From contig NZ_JAMGBC010000001.1 in NCBI RefSeq assembly GCF_023516495.1, positions 1,364,001 through 1,428,000 of the forward strand: DNA of 64,000 nt, written 5' to 3'. Both the position numbers and the translations under genes were made by a program. Below are positions 8,691-18,193 of this stretch, in pieces. The notes beneath the pieces are model-generated. The model was not told the origin of the DNA, made no database searches, and was given only the letters and a program-made list of their open reading frames with translations. Origin of the DNA: Sphingomonas anseongensis (GTDB taxonomy: Bacteria > Pseudomonadota > Alphaproteobacteria > Sphingomonadales > Sphingomonadaceae). The stretch's first letter is position 1; each line of letters begins with the position of its first letter.

Positions 8691-9029
8691 ATGACCTACG
8701 TCGTCACCGACGCCTGCATCAAATGCAAATATATGGATTGCGTCGAGGTCTGCCCCGTCGACTGTTTCTACGAGGGCGAGAACATGCTGGTGATCAACCC
8801 CAACGAATGCATCGATTGCGGCGTGTGCGAGCCCGAATGTCCCGCCGAAGCGATCCTTCCCGACACCGAGGGCGGGCTTGAGAAGTGGCTCGAGCTCAAT
8901 TCGACCATGTCCGCCAACTGGCCGAACATTACCCGGAAGAAGGAAAGTCCCGCCGACGCTGACGAGCACAAGGGCGAAGAGGGCAAGTATGAGAAGTACT
9001 TCACGCCTGACCCCGGTGAGGGCGACTAA
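8691..9029 (+). CDS. fdxA: 7Fe-8S ferredoxin FdxA
   Basis: A 112-residue ferredoxin with all cluster ligands in place: Cys9, Cys17 and Cys50 for a 3Fe-4S centre, and Cys21, Cys40, Cys43 and Cys46 for a 4Fe-4S centre. The C-terminal extension (EKYEKYF, acidic end) is normal for the long FdxA type. It carries low-potential electrons in the cytoplasm; the partner is not evident. A GGGAG ribosome site precedes ATG 8691. It follows the helicase and S4 genes closely and is likely co-transcribed with them. The CarD-type regulator often found next in related genomes is not here. Confidence 0.95.
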   Translation: MTYVVTDACIKCKYMDCVEVCPVDCFYEGENMLVINPNECIDCGVCEPECPAEAILPDTEGGLEKWLELNSTMSANWPNITRKKESPADADEHKGEEGKYEKYFTPDPGEGD

Positions 9030-9115
9030 GCCTCTCTGACGTCTACCTTTTCTCTATTTGCTTTTCGGCGGCCACGGGCGCTGGCATAGTGCTGCGATAA
9101 CAGGGGGGAAAGTCG

Positions 9116-9955
9116 ATGCGCCTCTTTGCCTTGTCAGCACTGTCCATTCTCGGCCTGAGCACGCCAGCCTGGGCCCAGGAAGCCTCGCCGCTGCCGTCTC
9201 CGGTGGATGCGCAGCAATCGATCACGGTCGGCCTGGGCGTTGGATTTCTGCCCGACTATGTCGGGTCCGACGATTATCGGATCATCCCGGCCGGCGGAGC
9301 GCGCGGAACGATCGGCCCGGTCAGCTTCGCGACCCGGTCGAGCTACCTCTACGTCGACTTCCTGCCGCGTCGGGAAACCGGATTGGATTTCGACCTCGGC
9401 GTGATCGGGGGTGTAAACTTCAACCGCACCACGAAGATCGACGATAAGGTCGTTCGCCTGCTTCCGGAACTCGACACCGCGGTCGAGCTGGGCGGGTTCG
9501 CGGGCATCAGCCTGCACAACGTGACCAATCCCTATGATACGCTCGCCTTCCGGCTCGACCTGAAGCACGACGTTGCGGGGGCGCACAAATCGACGGTGAT
9601 CAGCCCCAACATCGAGTTCGCTACGCCGCTCTCGCGCACCACCTACGTGAGCGCGTCGACGAGCGTCGACTTCGTGGCCGATAAATATGCGCGATACTAT
9701 TTTGGAATCACCCCCGCCGATGCCCTCGTGAGCGGGCTTCCGATGTTCACTCCCGACGGTGGGCTGAACAAATGGCGGATCGGCGCGCTGATCAACCAGT
9801 CGATCACGGGCGACCTCACGCACGGTTTCTCGCTCTGGGGAACGGTCGAATATTCGCACCTCACCGGGGATTCGAAAGACTCGCCGATCGTTCGAATCAG
9901 GGGGTCCGCAAGCCAGTGGCTGCTCGCGGCGGGGGCCGCCTACACCTGGCGCTAG
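9116..9955 (+). CDS. MipA/OmpV family outer-membrane protein
   Basis: A 279-residue protein with a clear signal peptide ([15 protein letters not shown], cleavage after AWA near residue 20) followed by [18 protein letters not shown], the characteristic N-terminal strand of MipA/OmpV proteins. The rest alternates like a beta-barrel and ends in AGAAYTWR, with an aromatic residue near the C-terminus. MipA scaffolds murein synthases in Escherichia coli; most family members are uncharacterised barrels. The ATG at 9116 has a strong GGGGGAAAG ribosome site. Its TAG and the stop of the convergent cysNC gene share the same CTAG palindrome (9952-9955). Confidence 0.88.
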   Translation: MRLFALSALSILGLSTPAWAQEASPLPSPVDAQQSITVGLGVGFLPDYVGSDDYRIIPAGGARGTIGPVSFATRSSYLYVDFLPRRETGLDFDLGVIGGVNFNRTTKIDDKVVRLLPELDTAVELGGFAGISLHNVTNPYDTLAFRLDLKHDVAGAHKSTVISPNIEFATPLSRTTYVSASTSVDFVADKYARYYFGITPADALVSGLPMFTPDGGLNKWRIGALINQSITGDLTHGFSLWGTVEYSHLTGDSKDSPIVRIRGSASQWLLAAGAAYTWR

Positions 9956-11871
9956 CGCCGGCTTAAAAGCTTCTCGACGATCGCATCGGCTGCCTCCTCG
10001 GCGGTCACGGTCGTCGTGTCGATGTGGATCTCGGCATTCTCCGGGGGCTCGTACGGGCTGTCGATCCCGGTGAAGTTCTTGAGCTCGCCGGCGCGCGCCT
10101 TGGCGTAGAGGCCCTTCACGTCGCGCTTCTCTGCCTCGGCCAAGGGAGTGTCGACGAACACCTCGATGAACTCGCCCTCGGGAAGCATCCGCCTCACCAT
10201 GTGCCGCTCGGCGCGGAACGGCGAGATGAAGGCGGTAAGGACGATCAGCCCGGCGTCGGCCATCAGGCGGGCGACCTCGCCGACGCGGCGGATGTTCTCG
10301 ATGCGATCGGCTTCGGTGAAGCCGAGATCGCGGTTGAGCCCGTGGCGGACGTTGTCGCCGTCGAGGAGGAAGGTGTGGCGGCCACGCGCCGCAAGCTTCT
10401 TCTCGACGAGGTTGGCGATGGTCGACTTGCCCGCGCCGGACAGGCCGGTGAACCATACGACCGCCGGCCGCTGTCCCTTGAGCGCAGCGTGGGTCTCGCG
10501 CTCGACCTCGAGGTGCTGGCGGTGGATGTTGAGCGACCGCCGAAGCGCGAAATGGAGCATCCCTGCGGCGACGGTGCCGTTGGTCACCTTGTCGATCAGG
10601 ATGAAGCCGCCGAGCGCGCGGTTCGGGCTCGTTGCCGGGTTCGCATAGGGCTCGAACACGATTTCGCGATCGGTGGAGATTTCCGCCACACCGATCGAGT
10701 TCAAAGCAAGCCGCTTTGCCGCGAGGTGCTCGAGCGTGTTGACGTTCACCTCGTACTTCGGCTCCTGCACCATCGCGGTGACCGTCTCGGTTCCGATCTT
10801 CATCCAATAGCCTCGGCCGGGCAGCAGCTCGTCCTCGGCCATCCACACGATCGTCGCTTCGAACTGGTCGGCCGCTTCGGGGGGATCGCCCGCGGCCGCG
10901 ATTACGTCGCCGCGCGAGCAATCGACCTCGTCTTCTAGCGTCACCGTGATCGACTGGCCGGCGACCGCCTCATCGAGATCGCCGTCAAAGGTTACGACGC
11001 GCTCGATCCGGGTGGTCCTGCCCGATGGAAGGATCCGCACTTCCGACCCCGGGCCCAGCCGCCCGGACGCGACCAACCCGGCAAAGCCGCGGAAGTTCTG
11101 GTTGGGACGGTTCACCCACTGGACGGGCATCCGAAGCGGCTTGGCGGCGTCGGCGCTCGCGTCGATTTCCACAGTGTCGAGATATTCGAGCAGCGTCGGG
11201 CCCGAATGCCACGGCGTCTTTTCGCTTCGGGCGGTGACATTGTCGCCCTCGACACCGGAAACCGGAATCGCCTTCCACTGCGTGATCCCGATCTTGTCGG
11301 CGAAGGCGGCATAGTCGCTGCAGATCGCGTCGAAGGCCTGTTGGTCATAGTCGACCAGGTCCATTTTGGTGACGGCGAGAAGAAGGTGCCGGATGCCGAC
11401 CAAGTTGGCGAGGTAGGAATGGCGCCTCGTCTGCGTGAGCACCCCCTTGCGGGCGTCGATCAGGAGCACCGCGACGTCCGCGGTCGACGCGCCCGTGATC
11501 ATGTTGCGCGTATATTGTTCGTGGCCCGGAGTGTCGGCGACGATGAACTTGCGCTTCTCGCTCGAGAAGAAACGGTAGGCGACGTCGATCGTGATGCCCT
11601 GCTCGCGCTCCGCCGACAGGCCGTCGACGAGAAGCGAGAAGTCGAGCTTGCCGCCGTTCGCGGCCTTCTTGCTGTCTGCTTCCAGCGCTTCGAGCTGATC
11701 GTCGAACAGCTGGCCGCAATCGAAGAGAAGCCGTCCGATCAGGGTGGACTTGCCGTCGTCGACGCTCCCGCAGGTGATGAAGCGCAGCATCTCCTTGCGC
11801 TCGTGTTGCGAGAGCCATTCGCCGACGTCGCGCTCGATGAGCTCGCGATCCTGGTCGAGGACTCGAGCCAT
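9952..11871 (-). CDS. cysNC: Bifunctional sulfate adenylyltransferase subunit 1 / APS kinase (CysN-CysC fusion)
   Basis: A 639-residue fusion. Residues 1 to about 440 are the CysN GTPase, with G1 GSVDDGKST from residue 35, the [13 protein letters not shown]3 region, and beta-barrel domains. Residues from about 450 are APS kinase, with P-loop GLSGAGKS at 476-483, [17 protein letters not shown] and SPFRAER, so both halves look active. With CysD it activates sulfate to APS and then phosphorylates it to PAPS, the donor for sulfotransferases and for PAPS-dependent assimilation. It follows cysD after 46 bases. The presence of APS kinase and the operon with a sugar epimerase point to polysaccharide sulfation; assimilation remains possible. 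Confidence 0.95.
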   Translation of the reverse strand: MARVLDQDRELIERDVGEWLSQHERKEMLRFITCGSVDDGKSTLIGRLLFDCGQLFDDQLEALEADSKKAANGGKLDFSLLVDGLSAEREQGITIDVAYRFFSSEKRKFIVADTPGHEQYTRNMITGASTADVAVLLIDARKGVLTQTRRHSYLANLVGIRHLLLAVTKMDLVDYDQQAFDAICSDYAAFADKIGITQWKAIPVSGVEGDNVTARSEKTPWHSGPTLLEYLDTVEIDASADAAKPLRMPVQWVNRPNQNFRGFAGLVASGRLGPGSEVRILPSGRTTRIERVVTFDGDLDEAVAGQSITVTLEDEVDCSRGDVIAAAGDPPEAADQFEATIVWMAEDELLPGRGYWMKIGTETVTAMVQEPKYEVNVNTLEHLAAKRLALNSIGVAEISTDREIVFEPYANPATSPNRALGGFILIDKVTNGTVAAGMLHFALRRSLNIHRQHLEVERETHAALKGQRPAVVWFTGLSGAGKSTIANLVEKKLAARGRHTFLLDGDNVRHGLNRDLGFTEADRIENIRRVGEVARLMADAGLIVLTAFISPFRAERHMVRRMLPEGEFIEVFVDTPLAEAEKRDVKGLYAKARAGELKNFTGIDSPYEPPENAEIHIDTTTVTAEEAADAIVEKLLSRR

Positions 11872-11917
11872 TACTTCAGCGGCCCCCAGGCTATTTTTGA
11901 TCCGCGCCCCACGCCCA

Positions 11918-12814
11918 TCAAAAATAGCCTTCCTTCTTCTTCTTCTCCATCGACGCCGCGCCGGAGTCCTTGTCGATTGCCCGCCCCTGCCGCTCCGAGG
12001 TGGTGGTCAGGAGCATCTCGGCGACCACTTGCTCGACGGTCGACGCCTCGCTCTCGACCGCGCCGCTGAGCGGGTAGCAGCCGAGTGTCCGGAACCGCAC
12101 CCTTCGCTCCACCGGAGCTTCGCCGTTGAGCGGAAAGCGGTCGTCATCGACCATCAGGATCAGCCCGTCGCGTTCGACGGTCGGGCGAAGGTCGGCGAAA
12201 TAGAGCGGGACGATCTCGATCTTCTCGCGAAGGATATATTGCCAGACGTCGAGCTCGGTCCAGTTGGACAGCGGGAAAACCCGGACGCTCTCGCCCTTGC
12301 TTTTCCGCACGTTGTAGAGCGACCACAGCTCGGGCCTCTGGCGCTTCGGATCCCAGCGGTGGTTGGCGCTCCGAAAGCTGAATATCCGCTCCTTGGCCCG
12401 GCTCTTCTCTTCGTCTCGGCGGGCGCCGCCGAAAGCCGCGTCGAAGCCGAACTTGTCGAGCGCCTGCTTCAGACCTTCCGTCTTCCACATGTCGGTGTGA
12501 AGCGGACCGTGATCGAACGGGTTGATGCCCTGCGCCTCGGCTTCAGGGTTCTTGTAGACAAGCAATTCGACCGCTGGGTCGGAAGCGACCTTGTCGCGAA
12601 GCTGGTACATCGCCCGGAATTTCCAGGTCGTGTCGACATGAAGAAGCGGGAATGGCAGCGGGGCGGGGAAGAAGGCCTTGCGGGCAAGGTGAAGCATCAC
12701 CGCCGAATCCTTGCCGATCGAATAGAGCATCACCGGGCGGTCGGCCTCCGCGACCGTCTCGCGCAGGATATGGATGCTCTCGGCTTCCAGGCGATCGAGA
12801 TGGGTCAGCGGCAT
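11918..12814 (-). CDS. cysD: Sulfate adenylyltransferase subunit 2
   Basis: A 298-residue protein of the PP-loop ATP pyrophosphatase superfamily. The pyrophosphatase loop is [14 protein letters not shown] near residue 32, and [12 protein letters not shown] and the typical C-terminal tail GRAIDKDS...KKKEGYF are present. CysD forms APS from ATP and sulfate, driven by the CysN GTPase. ATG 12814 ([16 protein letters not shown]) is chosen because it matches the usual family start; the frame is open further upstream into the intergenic space. The gene starts 38 bases after the stop of the uronate epimerase and precedes cysNC, so the three form one leftward operon. Confidence 0.95.
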   Translation of the reverse strand: MPLTHLDRLEAESIHILRETVAEADRPVMLYSIGKDSAVMLHLARKAFFPAPLPFPLLHVDTTWKFRAMYQLRDKVASDPAVELLVYKNPEAEAQGINPFDHGPLHTDMWKTEGLKQALDKFGFDAAFGGARRDEEKSRAKERIFSFRSANHRWDPKRQRPELWSLYNVRKSKGESVRVFPLSNWTELDVWQYILREKIEIVPLYFADLRPTVERDGLILMVDDDRFPLNGEAPVERRVRFRTLGCYPLSGAVESEASTVEQVVAEMLLTTTSERQGRAIDKDSGAASMEKKKKEGYF

Positions 12815-12852
12815 GGGTCGGCAACAAGCCACCGGATCGGCCTCAGCGCCAC

Positions 12853-13866
12853 CTATTTTTGGTAATAGTCGCGGAACCACTCGACGAAGCGGGCGACTCC
12901 GTCGCGGATGTCCGTCTGCGGCTGGTACCCAGTCAGCGCTTTGAGCAGGCTCGCGTCCGCCCATGTGGCGCGGACATCACCGGGCTGCATCGGCATGTAG
13001 TTGCGCGTCGCCTTCTTGCCGAGACAGCTCTCGATTTCCTCGATGAAGTCGAGAAGCCGCACCGGGGTCGAATTGCCGATATTGACGATCCGGAACGGAG
13101 CGACGGGGCTCAGCGAGTCATTCTCCAGGACCTGCTCGCGGTCGCCGGGCATGTGCGGAATGGCCCCCAGCAGAAGCTCGATAGCCCGGACAAGGTCACC
13201 GACGTAGGTGAAGTCGCGTTCCATGTCGCCGTGATTGTAGACGTCGATCGGCCGGTCATCGAGGATCGCGTCGACGAACTTGAACAGCGCCAGGTCGGGG
13301 CGGCCCCAGGTTCCGTAAACGGTGAAGAAGCGGAACATCGTGATCGGCGTTCCGAACAGGTGCGCATAGCTATGCGCCATCGACTCCGTCGCCTTCTTGG
13401 TCGCGGCGTAGATGCTGAGCTGCGTGTCGGTCTTCTCGGTCTCGCTGAACGGCATCTCCTCGTTCGCGCCATAGACCGAGGAGGTCGAGGCCATCAGCAG
13501 GTGCGGAGTGCCGAGCGACCGCACGATCTCGAGGATGTGGAAGGTGCCGACGATGTTGCTGTCGATGTACGTCCGCGGCGCTTCCATGCTGTAGCGGACG
13601 CCCGCCTGCGCAGCGAGATGGACGATCGCATCGGGCTGGAAGTCGGTGATCGTCCGGCGAAGCAGGGCTTCGTCCTCCAGCATCCCCTCGGTTGCAGCGA
13701 AACCCGGTTTCTGGAGCAGCTGCTGGTGACGCCGACGCTTGAGCTGGACGTCGTAGTAATCGGTCATCCCGTCATATCCGTGGACTTCCAGCCCATGGCT
13801 GAGGAGCAGCTCGGCAAGGTGATAACCGATGAACCCTGCAGTGCCGGTGATGAAGATTCGTCGCAT
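12853..13866 (-). CDS. NAD-dependent UDP-glucuronate 4-epimerase-type epimerase
   Basis: A 337-residue extended short-chain dehydrogenase/reductase. The NAD-binding motif GTAGFIG is at residues 8-14, the catalytic STSSVYG and Y153-x3-K (YAATK) pair is present, and it has the AGVRYS and FRFFTVYG segments of the CapI/LpsL subgroup. These enzymes convert UDP-glucuronate to UDP-galacturonate. The N-acetyl uronate substrate is an alternative, because the dehydrogenase across the divergent promoter looks like a UDP-HexNAc enzyme. It heads the leftward operon with cysD and cysNC, which ties sulfate activation to sugar-nucleotide supply. Confidence 0.85.
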   Translation of the reverse strand: MRRIFITGTAGFIGYHLAELLLSHGLEVHGYDGMTDYYDVQLKRRRHQQLLQKPGFAATEGMLEDEALLRRTITDFQPDAIVHLAAQAGVRYSMEAPRTYIDSNIVGTFHILEIVRSLGTPHLLMASTSSVYGANEEMPFSETEKTDTQLSIYAATKKATESMAHSYAHLFGTPITMFRFFTVYGTWGRPDLALFKFVDAILDDRPIDVYNHGDMERDFTYVGDLVRAIELLLGAIPHMPGDREQVLENDSLSPVAPFRIVNIGNSTPVRLLDFIEEIESCLGKKATRNYMPMQPGDVRATWADASLLKALTGYQPQTDIRDGVARFVEWFRDYYQK

Positions 13867-14142
13867 GCTGTGAGCCGGAATCCGAAGTGCGGGAAGCGCG
13901 GGCCGGGCCCGCTGATTTCGCGGGCGCAGTGGCTTGTGCTTCCCCGCGAAGTCAAGCGAAACGTCTTGATCAATCGCGCATGCGCTTGTCAGAAAATCAA
14001 AATTCGCTAGAGACCGGCGCCTCTGCGGCGGGAGCTACTGCGAAGCGCCAGCCGCGGTCATGACGAGAGGGGACCGTCTTCCCACGGGTTCCACCTTCAG
14101 TGCTCGTCATGGTCATTCAATCTTTGATCCGGGAACGGTGAA
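13867..14142. promoter_or_regulatory. Divergent intergenic promoter region of the polysaccharide locus
   Basis: This 276-base gap separates the leftward epimerase-cysD-cysNC operon from the rightward capsule operon and must carry both promoters. A weak rightward sigma-70-like pair is visible: TTGTCA at 13986-13991 and TAGAGA at 14008-14013, with a 16-base spacer. The region is more AT-rich than the flanking genes around 13970-14010. No convincing operator dyad was found. Confidence 0.35.
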
Positions 14143-15432
14143 TTGTCTGTGCAGAAGGACAGGAAAGTTGCGGTTGTTGGCCTGGGCTATGTCGGCCTTC
14201 CGCTGGCGGTGGCGTTATCGAGGAAATATTCGGTGGTTGGCTTCGACATCAGCACGGAGCGCGTCGCCAGTCTTCAGCAGGGCAAGGATTCGACCAACGA
14301 GGTCGAGCCCGAACAGCTGAAGGCGAGCAGCCTCACGATCACCGACGATCCTGCCGCGATGGCAGGCTGCGATATCTTCATCGTCACCGTGCCGACGCCG
14401 ATCGACGAAGCGAACCGCCCTGACTTCACGGCTCTCCTTACCGCCTGCGAGCTGGTTGGGCCGCGACTTTCTAAGGGCGCGATCGTGGTCTTCGAAAGCA
14501 CGGTCTACCCCGGCGTCACCGAAGAGGTCTGCGCGCCCGCCCTCGAGCGTGCTTCGGGAAAGAAGGCCGGAGTGGACTTCAAGCTCGGCTACAGTCCGGA
14601 GCGGATCAACCCGGGTGACAAGGAACGGCCGATCGAGAAGATCACCAAGGTCGTCTCCGGAAGCGATCCCGAGACCCTCGACACGCTTGCCGACCTCTAT
14701 GGATCGATCATCGAGGCCGGGATCCACCGCGCCAGCTCGATTAAGGTCGCCGAGGCCGCGAAGGTGATCGAGAACACGCAGCGAGACGTCAACATCGCGC
14801 TGATGAACGAGATTTCGAAAATCTGCGACCTGCTCGGCATTCGCACCAGCGAAGTGCTCGAGGCGGCAGGCACGAAGTGGAATTTCCTGCGCTTCTATCC
14901 CGGCCTCGTCGGCGGCCACTGCATCGGCGTCGACCCTTATTACCTCACCGCCAAGGCCGAGCAGCTCGGCTATCACCCGCAGGTGATCCTGTCGGGGCGG
15001 AGGATCAACGACGGAATGGGCGCCTACGTGGCGGAGCGCGTGGTCAAGCTCCTCGCCCGAAACGACCAGCCGATCCGAAAGGCGCGGGTCGGAATCCTCG
15101 GCTTTACGTTCAAGGAGAACGTGCCGGACATCCGCAACTCCAAGGTTGTCGACATCTACAAGGAGCTTCGGTCGTTCGGGATCGAGCCCATGGTTCACGA
15201 CCCCGTCGCGGACAGCACGGCCGTCGGCCGGTCGCATGGAATCGAGCTGAAGGACCTGGAGGATCTGACCGACCTGTCGGCGCTGATCGTGGCTGTCGCC
15301 CACGAGGACTTTGCCAAGCTCGGCGGCAGGCAGCTCAGCGACATGCTGGTCGAGAACGGAGTGGTCGTGGACGTCCGCTCGCAAGTGGATCCATCCTCGC
15401 TACGTTCCGACCTGGCTTATTGGAGCCTCTAA
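14143..15432 (+). CDS. Nucleotide sugar dehydrogenase (VipA/TviB-like UDP-sugar 6-dehydrogenase)
   Basis: A 429-residue enzyme of the UDP-glucose/GDP-mannose dehydrogenase family. The Rossmann motif VVGLGYVGLPLA begins at residue 11, the central domain contains KVAEAAKVIENTQRD, the catalytic Cys260 lies in GGHCIGVDPYYL, and the C-terminal domain contains GFTFKENVPDIRN. The motif wording is closest to the TviB/VipA/WbpA group, which oxidises UDP-GlcNAc or similar to the uronic acid; UDP-glucose is the alternative. TTG 14143 with an upstream GGGAACGG is used as start, and GTG 14149 is also possible. It opens the rightward capsule operon and would feed the epimerase encoded across the promoter. 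Confidence 0.88.
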   Translation: MSVQKDRKVAVVGLGYVGLPLAVALSRKYSVVGFDISTERVASLQQGKDSTNEVEPEQLKASSLTITDDPAAMAGCDIFIVTVPTPIDEANRPDFTALLTACELVGPRLSKGAIVVFESTVYPGVTEEVCAPALERASGKKAGVDFKLGYSPERINPGDKERPIEKITKVVSGSDPETLDTLADLYGSIIEAGIHRASSIKVAEAAKVIENTQRDVNIALMNEISKICDLLGIRTSEVLEAAGTKWNFLRFYPGLVGGHCIGVDPYYLTAKAEQLGYHPQVILSGRRINDGMGAYVAERVVKLLARNDQPIRKARVGILGFTFKENVPDIRNSKVVDIYKELRSFGIEPMVHDPVADSTAVGRSHGIELKDLEDLTDLSALIVAVAHEDFAKLGGRQLSDMLVENGVVVDVRSQVDPSSLRSDLAYWSL

Positions 15433-15446
15433 GCTAATGAAACGGT

Positions 15447-15475
15447 GCGAGATTTCACATGAAGGTGAATCTCGC
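15447..15475. other. RNA hairpin between dehydrogenase and SGNH/TPR gene
   Basis: The arms gcgagattTcac (15447-15458) and gtgaatctcgc (15465-15475) pair along 11 base pairs with one bulged T and a six-base loop. It sits 15 bases after the dehydrogenase stop. No T-run follows, so it is either a weak or Rho-assisted attenuator or an RNA stability element within the operon. Confidence 0.45.
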
Positions 15476-15586
15476 TTAATGGCCGCCTGATGTGCCTGCC
15501 ACGAGACGGATGCGTTGTTGCGGGCGAAGGTCGGACGAGATGAAAGGTTTGCGCCAGGCGAGACGACCCGGCGCCAGGAAGCGGTT

Positions 15587-18115
15587 GTGAGCGATTTTGT
15601 AATTACCCCGATCGGTACCTGCCGGATCCACACGCCGCTGAGGCGTGCGGCGGGCCGCTATCCCATGCAGGTTGAGCAGCGGCGCAACTATGGCTTCGTG
15701 CACAGCAGCGCCGAAGCGCTGCAGCTGCTGCGTTTCCTACAGGGCGAGAAGCAGTTCGATCCAAGGGTCGCGCCGCTTGTAGCCAGGGACGCCAACCTTC
15801 AGCAGTATGAAAGCGAGAGCTGGGAGCCTTCGAACCTCCACCTGGTCGAAATCAGCTCTGCCAAGCGCATTTCGTCGGGCGACGACATCGTGCAGTCCAA
15901 CTATCTGTCTCATTATTATGCCGACTTCTTTGCCAGTGCGGACCGCGGGCGGACCTTCTGGTCGCTGATCAAGAAAGCGCATCGGAAGGAGCTTCTCGAC
16001 TATCTCGGCCGCCAGGCGAGCTATCGACTCCTTTCGCGCGACGACCGCGAACTGCTGATCAGCCTTCGGATGGAGCCGCAGTCGTTCAAGGCGATCAAGA
16101 GCGACATGGCGGAAATTGCGGAGCGCCTTGGCAGCGGCAGGCTTCTCTTCGTCACTCACGTCAACGCCGCAGGCCCGGATGGCGAGCCCATCCCCGCTCG
16201 GGACCGCCTCATCCGCTGGGTCAAGATGGCCGCGGAGCAGCTCGGAGTTCCGGTCTTCGATCCAACGACGGCGATGGTCGATTTCGGCCAGGACAAGGCG
16301 CTCGAATCTGGCGGTCTGGACCTGACCCATTACACGCCGGCATTCTACGACCGCGTGTACGACGAAATTCACAGCGCGCACGTTGTTCCGCTGATGGGAG
16401 CCTCCGGAATTGGCCGGCTCCCGGACACCGAAAGAGAGCAAGTCGCACGGCAGGCTGCAAAGCTCGAGGCGATGCTGGAGATCGGCGATTTCTTCACGGC
16501 GTCGCGCGACATCCACCAGGCGGTCGAAGATTCACCCGACGCGCTTCCGCTGATCGAGCTTCGCGGGCTCGTCCGCTCGCGGATCGGCGATTTCCGCGGT
16601 GCGGTCGAGGATCTGACCCGCGTCGGTGACGACGGCGCCTTATCGCAGGCGATGAGGGTGGGCCTTGTCGAGGCCCTGAGCGCCACCGGCGATCCGGAAC
16701 GCGCTCTGAAGACCGCTCAAAGCCTTCTCGCCGAGGAATATGAAAGCGCCGCCTTGTACGCCGCAGCTGCCGGGGCGGCCGAGCGGGCGGGCAAGATCGA
16801 CCTGGCGATCAGCTACGCGAAGCAGGCCTTCCGTAACGACAAGAACAGCCTTGCAACCGCTCTTCGGGCATTGATCCTGCTCATCGATCATCGAGGGCCG
16901 GAGGAGACGGCGGCGTGGCGGCGCGAGCTTCTCGAAAGTGCGGGAACGTCGGCGAACGGCGCGTTCGAAGTGGCCATGTGGGCCATCCGAAATCGCGACG
17001 AGGAACTGTTCGCCGCGGCTCTCAAAGCGGTGGCCCCGCTCGACAAGGCGGCCACCGTCGACCTGCTCGAAGACGCGGCCTCGGCGGGCCTGCACCGCGG
17101 CGTCGCCCGCTCGATCGGCCTTGCGGCCGCGCTTGGGCGGATTCCGCGAAGCATATCCGAGCGTCGGCTCGCGATCATCAAGGAGTCGGTCGAAACGGCG
17201 CGCAGACTCATCGATCAGGGCAGGCTCGAGGAGGCGCATGACGTCGCCCACGGCCTGCTTTCGCTTGAGGACATTTCAAGCACGCAGATCCCGGGCAGGA
17301 AACTTGCTGGTGAGGCGCGCCGGTTGATCCGCGAAATGTCGCAGGGCTTCCGGACCGACATTCGCAACGCCTACGTCGCAAAGGATATCGACGAGGTCCT
17401 GCGCATCGGCGCGGCGGCCGGCGACCTGCTGCTCAGCCTGCCCGATGGCGCAATCAACTATGCTCGCGCGCTTCATTCCGCGGGGAGGGTCGAGGAAGCG
17501 CTCGATCTGATGAAGCGAGTCCGTGTTGAGCACCCGGACAATTTCGCAGCGACCCGTTGGGCGGCGCGACTTGCGGCCCTGGCCGGCGATTATTCGACGG
17601 CGCTTGAGCTGTATGGTGATTTGCGGCGGTCACCGACGGACGAGACGCGCAAGATCGATTCGGAATTGCGGCAATTCTTTTCCCGGGCGGGACCGCGTGC
17701 GCTCAAGCAGCTTCGCCGCCTGGTCCTGGAGGAAGAGGTCGAGCAAGCGCTGCGGCTGGCTCGACTGATCAAGCAAGAGGTGGGTTCGGCGGATCGGGTG
17801 GATCGCGAACTGAACCGGCTCCATACCCAGCTTCGCACGCGCCTGAGGGAGATCGAGCAGGGCGAGGGTGACGCGGAGGAAGGAGAGGCTCTCCTTCGTC
17901 AAATGGTCAAGCTTCGCCCCGCTGACACACGCCTCCTGCGAAAACTTGCTCTCGAGCTGATGGCACAACTTCGCTTCGCGGAGGCCGCCGAAGTCTGGGA
18001 CCGCATCCAGTCGGTAGAGCCCGATAACGAGACGGCTCCGCGGCAACGGGAGCGCTGCTTGAAGATGGCGCAGCGTCGCGCGCAGGCGGGAGCGGAGATC
18101 GAAGCCGCGGCTTAG
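15587..18115 (+). CDS. Large TPR protein with N-terminal SGNH-like domain, polysaccharide locus
   Basis: An 842-residue cytoplasmic-looking protein without signal peptide. GTG 15587 is chosen because AGGA lies seven bases upstream; a TTG at 15515 is less likely. Residues 1 to about 280 form a globular domain with ITPIGTCRIHTPL at the start, LLFVTHVNAAGPDG in the middle and DLTHYTPAFYDRVYDEI at the end. The G-x-C and D-x-x-H spacing resembles SGNH/GSCFA hydrolases, so an acyl-transfer or esterase role is an inference. The remaining 550 residues are alpha-helical repeats of TPR type (for example AGKIDLAISYAKQAFRND). The gene lies between the sugar dehydrogenase and a glycosyltransferase in the capsule operon. 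Confidence 0.6.
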   Translation: MSDFVITPIGTCRIHTPLRRAAGRYPMQVEQRRNYGFVHSSAEALQLLRFLQGEKQFDPRVAPLVARDANLQQYESESWEPSNLHLVEISSAKRISSGDDIVQSNYLSHYYADFFASADRGRTFWSLIKKAHRKELLDYLGRQASYRLLSRDDRELLISLRMEPQSFKAIKSDMAEIAERLGSGRLLFVTHVNAAGPDGEPIPARDRLIRWVKMAAEQLGVPVFDPTTAMVDFGQDKALESGGLDLTHYTPAFYDRVYDEIHSAHVVPLMGASGIGRLPDTEREQVARQAAKLEAMLEIGDFFTASRDIHQAVEDSPDALPLIELRGLVRSRIGDFRGAVEDLTRVGDDGALSQAMRVGLVEALSATGDPERALKTAQSLLAEEYESAALYAAAAGAAERAGKIDLAISYAKQAFRNDKNSLATALRALILLIDHRGPEETAAWRRELLESAGTSANGAFEVAMWAIRNRDEELFAAALKAVAPLDKAATVDLLEDAASAGLHRGVARSIGLAAALGRIPRSISERRLAIIKESVETARRLIDQGRLEEAHDVAHGLLSLEDISSTQIPGRKLAGEARRLIREMSQGFRTDIRNAYVAKDIDEVLRIGAAAGDLLLSLPDGAINYARALHSAGRVEEALDLMKRVRVEHPDNFAATRWAARLAALAGDYSTALELYGDLRRSPTDETRKIDSELRQFFSRAGPRALKQLRRLVLEEEVEQALRLARLIKQEVGSADRVDRELNRLHTQLRTRLREIEQGEGDAEEGEALLRQMVKLRPADTRLLRKLALELMAQLRFAEAAEVWDRIQSVEPDNETAPRQRERCLKMAQRRAQAGAEIEAAA

Positions 18116-18193
18116 ACGCTAATCTGGGTCAAGAACATTTGGTCCGGCTTTACTCCAACAAGCTCCATTAGCGACTTAAATGTCACAAGTGGG

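Noticed and set aside
12815-12964. Longer cysD N-terminus
   Set aside because: It overlaps the end of the epimerase gene, and known CysD proteins start at the [10 protein letters not shown]-type sequence.
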